Origin: UBA9732 sp963649615
Lineage (GTDB): Bacteria > Spirochaetota > Spirochaetia > Sphaerochaetales > Sphaerochaetaceae
NCBI GenBank assembly: GCA_963649615.1
Contig: CAVJIN010000004.1
Span: 7,143 to 71,142 of the forward strand
Reading direction: 5' to 3'
DNA length: 64,000 bases
Shown one piece after another: positions 39,781 to 48,898 of this stretch. The notes beneath the pieces were generated by a model. The model searched no databases. It saw nothing but the letters and a program-made list of their open reading frames with translations, and had not been told where the DNA came from. The translations under genes and the position numbers were made by a program. Numbering within the stretch: position 1 is the first letter of the stretch; the number at the start of each line of letters is the position of its first letter.

Positions 39781-41304
39781 ATGTCAGAATTCCTCCTAGA
39801 AATGCGTGATGTTTGTAAGGCTTTCCCTGGGGTTAAAGCTCTAGATCATGCACAACTTAGGCTTCGTGCTGGAAAAGTCCATGCCCTAATGGGTGAAAAT
39901 GGAGCCGGAAAATCTACTCTCATGAAGTGTATGTTTGGAATATACAAAATGGATGAGGGAAAGATTCTTATTGATGGAAAAGAAACTGAAATTAAAGATC
40001 CTATGGACGCTTTGAAAAAGGGTATTGCAATGGTTCATCAAGAACTACAGCCAATACCTGCAAGAACCATAGGTGAGAATATATTTCTTGGAAGATATCC
40101 AATGAAAAAAGCTCTTGGATTTATTCCAATGGTTGACCATAAGAAAATGTATGAGGATACAGCTACTCTTCTTAAGAAGGTCAGGATGAATTTTGATCCT
40201 AAAGAGAAAGTTGGAAACCTCAGTGTCTCTCAAATGCAATCTGTTGAAATTGCAAAAGCGGTCTCTGCAAACTGTAGAGTTTTGATTCTTGATGAGCCAA
40301 CTTCTTCATTAACACAAAACGAAGTTGATGCTCTTTTTAGAATCATTGAAGACCTCAAGGCAGAAGGTGTTGCAATAGTCTATATCTCGCATAAGATGGA
40401 TGAAATTCTTCGCATTAGTGACGAAGTGACCATCATGCGAGATGGTAAGTACATTGGAACATGGCCTGCTTCTGAACTTACTAATGACTTCATCATTACA
40501 AAAATGGTAGGTCGTGAACTTAGTAATCTCTATCCAAAACGTGAAAATGTTCCAGGTGAGGTAGTCTTTGAAGTTGAAGATTTTACTTCTATTAACCCAA
40601 AGAGCTTTAGGCACGTTACTTTCAATCTTCGTAAGGGTGAGATTCTTGGAGTTGGTGGCCTTGTAGGTGCTCAAAGAACAGAACTTATGGAAGGTTTGTT
40701 TGGAAGACGTAGTCATACCACAGGAACTATTCGCTACAAAGGTGTGGAGTTAAAAATTAACCGCCCAAAGGATGCAATTAACCAAGGAGTTGCAATGCTT
40801 ACAGAGGATAGACGAGGAACCGGCATTATGGGAGTTCTTCCTGTGTCTGACAACATTTCAATTGCATCTTTGAATCATTATACCTACTTTAAAAACGGAA
40901 TTACTCTTAACTTGGGGAAAATTGAGGATCTTGTTGAAGATAATGTAAAAAAAATGGAAATTAAAACTCCTTCAAGTAAGACATTAATTAAGACTCTTTC
41001 TGGTGGAAACCAACAAAAGGTTCTAGTTGGTAGATGGCTTGCAAATGACCCAGAAGTTTTAATCTTGGATGAACCAACAAGAGGTATAGATGTTGGTGCT
41101 AAATATGAAATCTACTGTATCATTGCTGATCTTGCAAAACAGGGCAAGAGTATAATTATGATTTCAAGTGAGATGAGTGAACTTATTGGAATGTCCGATA
41201 GAATCATGGTTATGTGTGATGGTAGAGTTACTGGTTTTGTAGACGGCAAAGATGCAACCCAGGAGAATATTATGACTTATGCTACCCAGTTTGGTAATGA
41301 TTAG
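39781..41304 (+). CDS. mglA: Galactose/methyl galactoside importer ATP-binding protein
   Basis: The 507-residue protein has two ABC domains: GENGAGKST and VLILDEPTSSL in the first, the degenerate GLVGAQRTE and LSGGNQQKVLVGRW with LDEPTRGIDVGA in the second. The order of motifs and length equal E. coli MglA (506). It drives import through MglC. AAAGGAGGG and GAGG precede the ATG. It is separated from mglB by the hairpin at 39684-39713 and from mglC by nine bases. Confidence 0.94.
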   Translation: MSEFLLEMRDVCKAFPGVKALDHAQLRLRAGKVHALMGENGAGKSTLMKCMFGIYKMDEGKILIDGKETEIKDPMDALKKGIAMVHQELQPIPARTIGENIFLGRYPMKKALGFIPMVDHKKMYEDTATLLKKVRMNFDPKEKVGNLSVSQMQSVEIAKAVSANCRVLILDEPTSSLTQNEVDALFRIIEDLKAEGVAIVYISHKMDEILRISDEVTIMRDGKYIGTWPASELTNDFIITKMVGRELSNLYPKRENVPGEVVFEVEDFTSINPKSFRHVTFNLRKGEILGVGGLVGAQRTELMEGLFGRRSHTTGTIRYKGVELKINRPKDAINQGVAMLTEDRRGTGIMGVLPVSDNISIASLNHYTYFKNGITLNLGKIEDLVEDNVKKMEIKTPSSKTLIKTLSGGNQQKVLVGRWLANDPEVLILDEPTRGIDVGAKYEIYCIIADLAKQGKSIIMISSEMSELIGMSDRIMVMCDGRVTGFVDGKDATQENIMTYATQFGND

Positions 41305-41313
41305 GGAGTTAAT

Positions 41314-42327
41314 ATGGAACTTAAAAAGAAAAATACATTTGGTAAAATTTTTGGACTAGCTAAAGCAAATCCAATTGTCGTTCTTCTGATTTTGGCCTCA
41401 ATTTTTGTTGGCTGTACGGTAGACAACTTCTTTTCTTGGGGAAACCTTGCCAATCTTATAAGCAACACAGCTGTTAGATTTCTCATTGCCCTAGGTGTTT
41501 CAGGTTGTCTAATTATTAAAGGTACAGACCTTTCAGCTGGACGCCAGGTTGGTTTTGCAGCATGTCTTGCTGGTGTTCTAATTCAGAGAGGAAATTATAC
41601 CGGACGCCTTTATAAAAGTATCCCAGAGATGAATATGTTTGTGGTTCTTCTCATTGTTCTTGTTGTTGGGGCCATCTTTGGTATTGTGAACGGATTAATT
41701 ATTTCCAAACTTAAGGTTCCTCCTTTTATTGCAACGCTTGGAACTCAAACCATTATTTATGGAGCTGCGCTCATTTTTACAGATGCTCAACCTATTGGAG
41801 GGTTCCAAAGCAGTTACATTTCTCTTATTACTGGTAGAATTGGTAGTGCTAAGGGCTTCAACATTCCATATCTTTTGTTTGTTGCAATAGCATTTGGCAT
41901 TTTATTTTGGTTTGTTTTTAATAAGACAACCCATGGCAAGTACATGTATGCTATTGGTGGAAACGAAGTTGCCGCAGAGGTTTCCGGTGTAAATACTGGC
42001 AAAGAAATTATACGCATTTACACTGTTGCTGGTCTTATGTATGCACTTGCTGGGTACCTACTAGCAGCAAAGTCCGGTGGAGCTTCTGCCTCTATGGGTT
42101 CTGGCTATGAACTTGAAGCTATTGCTGGTTGTACAATTGGTGGTGTTTCCACTACTGGTGGTATTGGTACTATTCCTGGAATTCTTGTTGGAGTTTTGGT
42201 CTTTGAAGTTTTGAAGATTATTCTCCAGTTCCTTGGTGTAAACCCATACTATAACTACATTGCACAGGGCTTGGTTATTGTTGTAGCCGTTGCTCTTGAT
42301 GTTCGCAAGTACATTGCAAAGAAGTAA
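41314..42327 (+). CDS. mglC: Galactose/methyl galactoside importer permease
   Basis: This 337-residue membrane protein shows the MglC blocks GCLIIKGTDLSAGRQVG, RGNYTGRLY, VPPFIATLGTQTIIYG, DAQPIGGFQSSY and YAIGGNEVAAEVSGVNTGKE. It forms the membrane channel of the importer. It ends the operon and is followed by a strong terminator shared with the convergent MATE gene. Compared with the other permease of the window (19626-20633), this one is the true MglC orthologue. Confidence 0.94.
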   Translation: MELKKKNTFGKIFGLAKANPIVVLLILASIFVGCTVDNFFSWGNLANLISNTAVRFLIALGVSGCLIIKGTDLSAGRQVGFAACLAGVLIQRGNYTGRLYKSIPEMNMFVVLLIVLVVGAIFGIVNGLIISKLKVPPFIATLGTQTIIYGAALIFTDAQPIGGFQSSYISLITGRIGSAKGFNIPYLLFVAIAFGILFWFVFNKTTHGKYMYAIGGNEVAAEVSGVNTGKEIIRIYTVAGLMYALAGYLLAAKSGGASASMGSGYELEAIAGCTIGGVSTTGGIGTIPGILVGVLVFEVLKIILQFLGVNPYYNYIAQGLVIVVAVALDVRKYIAKK

Positions 42328-42365
42328 TTGTTCAGGAACAGTGCTAAAATAATTTGAACTTTTCT

Positions 42366-42400
42366 AGAGGTTCTTGTAAATTGCAAGAACCTCTTTACAA
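42366..42400. terminator. Bidirectional terminator between mglC and the MATE gene
   Basis: AGAGGTTCTTG (42366-42376) pairs over 11 bases with CAAGAACCTCT (42384-42394), followed by a T-rich run on the plus strand. The stem ends exactly at the stop codon of the convergent MATE gene, so it serves both. Confidence 0.8.
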
Positions 42401-43792
42401 TTTTGTTTTATACAGATTCTTTTCTGTGAAGTTAATCCTATAGAATAGAAGCATTAGAATACTACATAGAATCCATCCAAACGGATATCCCATTGAAATT
42501 GGAATGACTGTATTGCTAATAAAATTAGACATTATATAAAGATAAAGTTGTCTTGCAAAAACAAATGAACCTAGCATAATTATCATTGAACTTGTAGACT
42601 TTCCTGCACCTCTTAGAGCTCCGCCAAAGATTTGGTTGAAACAACAAGCTACATAGAAAGGTGAAATCATTCTTAAGAACATAGTTCCATATCTGATAAC
42701 CTCAATCTCGTTGTCATCAATGAAGAATTTAACAAGCTTAGGGGCAAAAATCATGACTGGTATAATTAGAACAATGGTACATGCAATAGAAGAAAATAGA
42801 GCTGTTCTAACACCTTTTTTTGCCCTTTCTGTAAAATGTCTTCCTAAGTTTTGACTGACAAATGTTTGTGTTGCCAACGCCAAAGATTGCATAGGCAAAA
42901 ATAGCAATTGGTCAAGTTTAGAGTATGCTGTCCACCCTCCCATGCAGTCTGCCCCAAAGAAGTTGATATACGATTGCACAAAAATATTGGAGAATGCTGT
43001 AATTGACATTTGAATTGCAGACGGAAGACCAACAAGGATAATGCTCTTTAAAAGCTGAAAATCTATGCATATTTTTCGGAAAAATAGCCTTACGCTTGAG
43101 TCTGTTTTAAGCAACAAGATAAGGACTAAAATTGCCGATATCATCTGAGACAAGATAGTCGCATAAGCAACACCAGCTGTTCCTAACTGAAAATTTATTA
43201 CAAACACTAAATCTAAAACAATGTTCAGTAATGCCGATATTACTAAAAAAATAAAGGGTATGATTGAGTTTCCTACCGCTCTTAGTATTGCAGAGCCCAT
43301 GTTGTATAGCAATAGTCCGGAAACGCCAGCGAAGTAAATTGATAGATAAGTATACTGTTCACTTCTGACTTCTGCGGGAGATTTAATTAGATTTAACAAG
43401 TACGGGGTGAGCAATAATCCAAGGAGAGTGAAAACCACACATAGAATGAGCGTTACCGCAACAAAGGTATGAACAGCTTTAGAAACTTTTTCTTTATCTC
43501 CAGCTCCAAAATGTCTAGCAATAATGACACAAGCGCCATTAGAAAAGCCTGTGAAAAATCCAATTAGCGTGTTGATGATTGGATTTAGAGTTCCAACTGC
43601 GGAGAAAGCGTTCTTTCCAACGTAGTTTCCAACGACCCATGTGTCTACAGTGTTGTAAAGTTGCTGAAAAATGTTGCCAAGTAAAAGAGGTGTGGCAAAA
43701 TTAATAAGGAGAGTTATTATCTCTCCCTCAGACATGTCTACTTCAGTTTTGCTTGCATGAAGCATTCTTCTTTTGATAAGTGTATTACCCAT
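42395..43792 (-). CDS. MATE-family multidrug/cation efflux transporter
   Basis: The start at 43792 follows GAAAGGATC and gives 465 residues; the longer frame has no ribosome site. The protein has about twelve hydrophobic spans and MATE motifs such as FATPLLLGNIFQQLYNTVDTWVVG at the start, FFTGFSNGACVIIARHFG, and the duplicated second half NQIFGGALRGAGKSTSS. MATE proteins expel drugs or other organic compounds in exchange for Na+ or H+. The substrate is unknown. It is a monocistronic gene between mglBAC and serC. Confidence 0.92.
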   Translation of the reverse strand: MGNTLIKRRMLHASKTEVDMSEGEIITLLINFATPLLLGNIFQQLYNTVDTWVVGNYVGKNAFSAVGTLNPIINTLIGFFTGFSNGACVIIARHFGAGDKEKVSKAVHTFVAVTLILCVVFTLLGLLLTPYLLNLIKSPAEVRSEQYTYLSIYFAGVSGLLLYNMGSAILRAVGNSIIPFIFLVISALLNIVLDLVFVINFQLGTAGVAYATILSQMISAILVLILLLKTDSSVRLFFRKICIDFQLLKSIILVGLPSAIQMSITAFSNIFVQSYINFFGADCMGGWTAYSKLDQLLFLPMQSLALATQTFVSQNLGRHFTERAKKGVRTALFSSIACTIVLIIPVMIFAPKLVKFFIDDNEIEVIRYGTMFLRMISPFYVACCFNQIFGGALRGAGKSTSSMIIMLGSFVFARQLYLYIMSNFISNTVIPISMGYPFGWILCSILMLLFYRINFTEKNLYKTKL

Positions 43793-43892
43793 GATCCTTT
43801 CGCTCTTCTCTCTTGATTCTTTACATTTTAAACATTTAAGCAAGTGGGTTTTTTCTTTTTGTTCTCTTTTTATGCCCTTTTTGCGGCCTAAA

Positions 43893-43912
43893 ATTTTGTT
43901 GCATTTTGTTGC
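43893..43912 (+). repeat. Tandem 10-base repeat in the serC control region
   Basis: ATTTTGTTGC occurs twice in tandem (43893-43902 and 43903-43912), phased at about one helical turn, 58 bases before the serC start. Each copy holds a TTGCA that could be a -35 element; the matching -10 is unclear. Confidence 0.5.
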
Positions 43913-43969
43913 ATAGTGTAGTAGGCTAAATTTAGCACGTTAGAAAAAGTAACAATGGAGGATTGTTTT

Positions 43970-45055
43970 ATGAAATATGGACGTACTTTCAATTTCTCGG
44001 CTGGTCCTGCAATGATGCCAGAGCCTGTCTTGGAAGAGATTCGCGACGAAATGATGAACTACCGCGGAAGTGGCATGTGCGTTATGGAAATGAGCCATCG
44101 CTCAAAGGTTTATCAGCAGATTATTGATGATGCTGAAAAAGATCTCAGAGACCTTATGGGTATCCCAGATAACTACAAAGTTCTCTTTATTCAGGGTGGT
44201 GCAACACTTCAGTTCTCAATGATTCCAATGAATCTTATGAAGAATGGAAAAGCTGTTTACATTGAAACTGGTGCATGGTCAAAGAAAGCTATTGCAGAAG
44301 CCAAGAAGGTTGGTGAAGTTATTGTTGCAGCTTCTTCAAAGGATAAGAATTATACATACATTCCAGATTGTTCAAATTTGGACATCCCAGAGGATACAGA
44401 CTACGTCTATATTTGTGAGAACGAGACAATCCATGGTGTAACATGGCATAACCTCCCAAATACAAAGGGACATGTCCTTGTTTCTGACCAGTCATCAATG
44501 TTCCTTTCAAAACCTTGTAATGTTTCAGACTACGGTTTGATTTATGCTGGTGTTCAGAAGAACGTTGGTCCTGCTGGAATGGTTGTTGTAATTATCCGTG
44601 AAGATCTCATCAGAGATGACCTCACAGATCTTCCTATCTATCTTCAGTACAAGACACATGCTGACAACGGAAGCATGTATAACACACCAAACTGCTGGGC
44701 AATTTATTGTTGTGGTAAGGTCTTTAAGTATTTGAAGAGCCTTGGTGGTCTTGAGGCAATGAACAAGATTAACGAAGACAAGGCAAAAGTCTTCTATGAC
44801 TTCTTGGATTCTTCAAAGATGTTCAAGGGAACAGTAGAGAAGAAAGACCGCTCTTTGATGAATATTCCATTTGTCACAGAGAGTGCAGAGCTTGATGCTC
44901 AGGTTGTTGCGGCAACAAAGGCAGCTGGTTATGACAATCTCAAGGGACACAAGTCTGTTGGTGGCCTGCGTGCTTCTATTTACAATGCAATGCCAAAAGA
45001 AGGTGTAGTTGCTCTTGTTGACTTCCTTAAGGATTACGAAGCAAAGAACAGCTAA
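43970..45055 (+). CDS. serC: Phosphoserine aminotransferase
   Basis: The ATG at 43970 (MKYGRTFNFSAGPA) follows GGAGGATTG, and the 361-residue length equals the family. It has the N-terminal SAGPAMMPEPVLEE motif, GGATLQF, and the PLP-lysine region in IYAGVQKNVGPAG. It makes phosphoserine from 3-phosphohydroxypyruvate and glutamate in serine synthesis, in the cytoplasm. It is monocistronic, with a strong terminator. C-ending codons suggest high expression. Confidence 0.96.
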   Translation: MKYGRTFNFSAGPAMMPEPVLEEIRDEMMNYRGSGMCVMEMSHRSKVYQQIIDDAEKDLRDLMGIPDNYKVLFIQGGATLQFSMIPMNLMKNGKAVYIETGAWSKKAIAEAKKVGEVIVAASSKDKNYTYIPDCSNLDIPEDTDYVYICENETIHGVTWHNLPNTKGHVLVSDQSSMFLSKPCNVSDYGLIYAGVQKNVGPAGMVVVIIREDLIRDDLTDLPIYLQYKTHADNGSMYNTPNCWAIYCCGKVFKYLKSLGGLEAMNKINEDKAKVFYDFLDSSKMFKGTVEKKDRSLMNIPFVTESAELDAQVVAATKAAGYDNLKGHKSVGGLRASIYNAMPKEGVVALVDFLKDYEAKNS

Positions 45056-45076
45056 TTTAGTTAACTGCTCAAAAGC

Positions 45077-45124
45077 AAAAGGCTACATAAAACAGTGTTT
45101 TTAGGTGTTTTATGTAGCCTTTTT
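45077..45124. terminator. Strong bidirectional terminator after serC
   Basis: AAAAGGCTACATAAAACA (45077-45094) is complementary over 18 bases to TGTTTTATGTAGCCTTTT (45106-45123), with A and T tracts at both ends. It closes serC and the convergent GPH symporter operon. Confidence 0.88.
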
Positions 45125-45147
45125 ACAATTCTAGTGCGCGATCTGCT

Positions 45148-46626
45148 CTATGCCTGTGCCCTACGGGCTTCCAGCTCCTTGCAAATTCTATCGTACTCAG
45201 GTTCATCAAGCTTGTAGTGCTTCTTGTAAAGGAAATATGAAGCAAGCATGAAGATTAAAGGTACAATGGTGATACCAAGAAGAAGTCCATTTGTTTGATT
45301 TGAGCTAATTCCAGTCAAGATCTTCTCAATTGCAGAAAGCTTGTCTGTATCGGAGATGAGGTTGCGTGCAGCCTGGTTCTCAAGGTCTGAAATCTGATTA
45401 GTGTATTTAGTAACTCCAAAAATCAAATAGGTTGCTGTGGTAATGACAACAACTAAAGCACTACCCATCTTTGTGAAGAATGGACGCAAAGAAGAAATGA
45501 TAGCTTCATTTCTAGCTCCATACTTGTATTCATTATACTCAACCGTGTTAATAATAGAAATCATCATGATTAAGTAGAAGCAATACATACCAAAGTTGGA
45601 GAGCATATAGCCTATAGTGATGAGGTAGAACTTAAGCATGACTGGTGGGAGGGCAAGACCAGCAATAAGCATAATTGCATAGCCTACAATTGAGATAATT
45701 TGCATAATGCCCATGAGTTTCTTACGTTGAATGTGTTTTGATATTGTTGGATAGAATACCATTAAAATAGCGGTTGCAGACATTCCTATTGTTGTAAACA
45801 ACGAATAAAGGCCTCCGTTGTACCCAAATTCAAGGTAAATATAGGTTGAGCCAATTCCACCAAGAACAAGGCCACTTCCAATCTGCTGAAGCAAGAAAAT
45901 TAGAGAAATCCACAAAAGTTGGTCATTCTTTGCAATGGTATTGATAATCATTTTAATGCTAATCTTGGGAGCTGGTTTGGACTGGTCATCTCTATTTTCC
46001 TTAACTCCAAAGAAAATAAAGCAGAGGAAAAGAGGAGAAAGAACACTAATAACAATGGAAATAATTCCATAAGCTGTAGCAGTACTTCCACCAATTGTCA
46101 TAGCTCCTGTTGTAAGCATAGGAATCAGAATTGATGCCCCTGTTCCGCCAATTCCTGCAAAAAGTGTGGCTCTAGAGGTGAATTGGTCTCTTGTATGACC
46201 GTCAGAGGACAAAGCTGGAATCATTCCCCAGTAGGAAATATCGTTCATTGTGTAGGTGATGCTGTATGCAAAATAAAGAAAACCAAACAACCAGACAAAA
46301 TTCCAACCTTGTAGTTTGGTGTTAAAAGCAGTAATAACAACAGCCATTGTGCTAATGGAACCTGCAAGGAGCCAAGGTTTGAACTTGCCCCATTTAGTTC
46401 TGGTTCTTTCAATTATGTTCCCCATGATAGGGTCATTGAGGGCGTCAAAAACACGAGCACCCACCATAATTGCTGTGATAGCAGTCAGTTGAGCTGCTGT
46501 AAGCTGTCTTGTGAAAAGAATGAAGGTGAGAATAAAATTTGTGAACAATTGGTACACCATGTCTCTTCCAATGGTACCAATAGGAAATAACAATAGATTT
46601 TTCTTCACCTGTTTCTCGTTCTCCAT
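45148..46626 (-). CDS. GPH-family sugar:cation symporter (MelB-like)
   Basis: This 492-residue membrane protein carries the GPH signatures IGRDMVYQLFTNF at the start, ARVFDALNDPIMG and RTRTKWGKFKPWLLAG, with about twelve spans and a C-terminal cytoplasmic tail rich in charged residues. GPH proteins import glycosides, pentosides or hexuronides with Na+ or H+. Which sugar is unknown. It starts 13 bases after the U32 gene with AGGAGATT before the ATG, so both share a transcript, although a functional link is not apparent. Confidence 0.9.
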   Translation of the reverse strand: MENEKQVKKNLLLFPIGTIGRDMVYQLFTNFILTFILFTRQLTAAQLTAITAIMVGARVFDALNDPIMGNIIERTRTKWGKFKPWLLAGSISTMAVVITAFNTKLQGWNFVWLFGFLYFAYSITYTMNDISYWGMIPALSSDGHTRDQFTSRATLFAGIGGTGASILIPMLTTGAMTIGGSTATAYGIISIVISVLSPLFLCFIFFGVKENRDDQSKPAPKISIKMIINTIAKNDQLLWISLIFLLQQIGSGLVLGGIGSTYIYLEFGYNGGLYSLFTTIGMSATAILMVFYPTISKHIQRKKLMGIMQIISIVGYAIMLIAGLALPPVMLKFYLITIGYMLSNFGMYCFYLIMMISIINTVEYNEYKYGARNEAIISSLRPFFTKMGSALVVVITTATYLIFGVTKYTNQISDLENQAARNLISDTDKLSAIEKILTGISSNQTNGLLLGITIVPLIFMLASYFLYKKHYKLDEPEYDRICKELEARRAQA

Positions 46627-46638
46627 GTAAATAATCTC

Positions 46639-48717
46639 CTATTTTTCTTCTGTTACTATGGTAATGCAATTTCTACAAATAACATTATATTTTTTTCCAT
46701 TTTGTGCAATTTTATAGTTATTGTCTCTTGTGCAACCTTTACACGAAAGCCCCATTCCGTGATGACGCATGCAAACTCTACTTATAAACAACGGCACCTT
46801 GAATTCATTGTCCCAGTTACCAAAGCGCTTTTCATATGAGCCAATTAAATTGGGCAATTCTTCCTTTAATGCCTCATATGCCAGTGCATTGGTTGTGTAG
46901 AGGAAGATATCGGCAAATACCCTTGTGTTTGGATGTTGTTTTGCCCACTGCACCTGTGCAATATTATTTATCCCTATAACTATGTCAGGAACTTCTTTAA
47001 TTTTCTCATCTAATTTTGAAAAGTATTCCCCTTCATTAAACATTATTGGACTTAAAGGAAGAAACGCAACATTCTCCACATAAGTAATATTGTCCCAAAG
47101 GCCAAGTTTAGAACGGTTTGGAAGGGAGAAGTTTTCGTTGAAATATAGAAAACTTGGATGTTCAAGTAGTGATTTTTCAAAAAAACTGTCTTGGATGGCG
47201 TAGAATTCACGACGTACTTGCTTTAACACAGAAAGAGGGATAAACGGGCTTTCAAATCCAGATTGGTTTTCAATGAGGATATTGCCAGCAGTGAAAAGGC
47301 TTTTGTCGGAGGATTGGAAGATTTTCTCAAAATTACCTTTTAGATCTATTTTGTTGTTCGCAGGTTGCATTGAACAGTCAAAGATCTTGCCATTAATGGT
47401 AATTGAGTTTGGGGTCAGTAGAATTTGAAGATCTATTGGTTTTTTATATTCATTAATGTTTTCAGATAGCAATGGAAGATTTTGGTTGTGCCTTGATGTG
47501 CAAAAAACAGGGGTTCCAAAACCAGGTTTTTTCGTAAAGTTTGAAGTGGGGAAGTTTATTGTTGTGGTTTCTCCTTCGCCTATAAAAGAACGGCCACCTT
47601 CTATAAATGATACCCCAAAACCGCAACTTTCCATTGATTTTTCACCCTTTGACACCACTAACAGGCCATCACGTAGAGCAACAGGTTTTGAGAATCTTAT
47701 TATGGCTTTAGAGTTTAAAACCTTCTCAATTGTTCCAATTTGAATGCCTTTGTGAGAAGGGTAGGAAGAACAAACCATGTTTTCAGAATTGAAACTTCCA
47801 TTAGTTTTTGTGTTAAAAAAACCAGTAGTAGTCTCGCGAGAGAAAGAAGTTTGCATACATTCTTTTGCCCATTGAACTTCTTTGTTAGACTCATCTAGCC
47901 CCTCAAGGATCATGCTATAGAATTTAGCACACCAATAAACGTACTCAGGGCCTTTCATTCGTCCTTCTATCTTTAGGGAGTCAATGCCAATTTCTTTGTA
48001 TTTTTGTACAAGACTACCAAGACAGAGATCTTTCATGCTAAAAAGCCAACTAGAATTACAATTGGAAGCACTTTCTTTGGGATTAGAGAACCAAGTTCTA
48101 CAAATTTGGGCACAGGCTCCTCTGTTGGCACTTCTACCTGTAATGGTTTCACTTGCCATGCAGAGTCCAGAAAATCCGTAACAAAGTGCACCATGAATGA
48201 AAACCTTGAGCTCAATATTAGGGCAATCTTGACGTATTTTCTGTATCTCTTCAAACGATAATTCTCTAGACAAAACAACCCTAGTAAATCCTAAATCTTG
48301 AAGTTCTTTTACTCCTTGTGTTGTATGAACGGCTAGCTGGGTTGATCCGTGAAGTTGAAGATTTGGAAACTCATCTCTTATAACTTTTGCAATACCAAGG
48401 TCTTGAACAATAATGCCATCTGGTTGAAGATAGTCTAGCTGTTTTAACATTGAATAGGCTTGTGGTAATTCGTTATCATATAACAAGGTATTTAATGTGA
48501 CATAAAACTTTTTGTTTTGGAGCCTGCAAGCTTCTTTAAGCTTTCTTACATCGTCAAATGAGAAATTAACAGCGCCCTTTCTAGCTGAAAAATCTTTAAG
48601 TCCAAGATAAACAGCATCTGCTCCGCCTTTAAATGCATAGAGGGCACATTGCAGAGAACCTGCTGGAAGAGCCAACTCTGGCTTAGTAAAACTGCGTTTC
48701 TCTGTTTCTCCTGACAT
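46639..48717 (-). CDS. U32-family peptidase / RlhA-like rRNA hydroxylation protein
   Basis: The 692-residue protein has the U32 core ALPAGSLQCALYAFKGGADAVYLG and the signature HGALCYGFSGLCMASETITGRSANRGACAQICR, whose cysteines bind an iron-sulfur cluster. A DUF3656-like C-terminal region of beta structure follows, and the end contains further Cys pairs (CKGC, CRNC). E. coli RlhA, of similar length, hydroxylates 23S rRNA C2501 with prephenate-derived help. Other U32 proteins modify tRNA (TrhP) or were described as collagenases. I favour the RNA-modifying role. AGAGGGGTC precedes the start. Confidence 0.85.
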   Translation of the reverse strand: MSGETEKRSFTKPELALPAGSLQCALYAFKGGADAVYLGLKDFSARKGAVNFSFDDVRKLKEACRLQNKKFYVTLNTLLYDNELPQAYSMLKQLDYLQPDGIIVQDLGIAKVIRDEFPNLQLHGSTQLAVHTTQGVKELQDLGFTRVVLSRELSFEEIQKIRQDCPNIELKVFIHGALCYGFSGLCMASETITGRSANRGACAQICRTWFSNPKESASNCNSSWLFSMKDLCLGSLVQKYKEIGIDSLKIEGRMKGPEYVYWCAKFYSMILEGLDESNKEVQWAKECMQTSFSRETTTGFFNTKTNGSFNSENMVCSSYPSHKGIQIGTIEKVLNSKAIIRFSKPVALRDGLLVVSKGEKSMESCGFGVSFIEGGRSFIGEGETTTINFPTSNFTKKPGFGTPVFCTSRHNQNLPLLSENINEYKKPIDLQILLTPNSITINGKIFDCSMQPANNKIDLKGNFEKIFQSSDKSLFTAGNILIENQSGFESPFIPLSVLKQVRREFYAIQDSFFEKSLLEHPSFLYFNENFSLPNRSKLGLWDNITYVENVAFLPLSPIMFNEGEYFSKLDEKIKEVPDIVIGINNIAQVQWAKQHPNTRVFADIFLYTTNALAYEALKEELPNLIGSYEKRFGNWDNEFKVPLFISRVCMRHHGMGLSCKGCTRDNNYKIAQNGKKYNVICRNCITIVTEEK

Positions 48718-48821
48718 TTGAGACCCCTCTATTTAGTTTTGTTTTTTAGGCGTTGGGATGATTGTACCACATTTTAGATTATAATCCTTGAACATAGGCA
48801 AAAAAAACATTAAATTTCTTG

Positions 48822-48885
48822 TGTGGGCTTAATATATGTGGGCTTAATATTATAAGGGCTTATCCGTGGTCCATAAGGTCCATAA
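48822..48885 (+). repeat. Two tandem duplications in the pckG leader
   Basis: TGTGGGCTTAATATA is repeated in tandem (15-base unit, 48822-48835 and 48837-48850), and nine-base GGTCCATAA is repeated at 48868-48876 and 48877-48885, just before the ribosome site AAGGAGA. A third, partial GGGCTTAT copy follows at about 48856-48863. Confidence 0.65.
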
Positions 48886-48898
48886 GGAGAATATTTTA

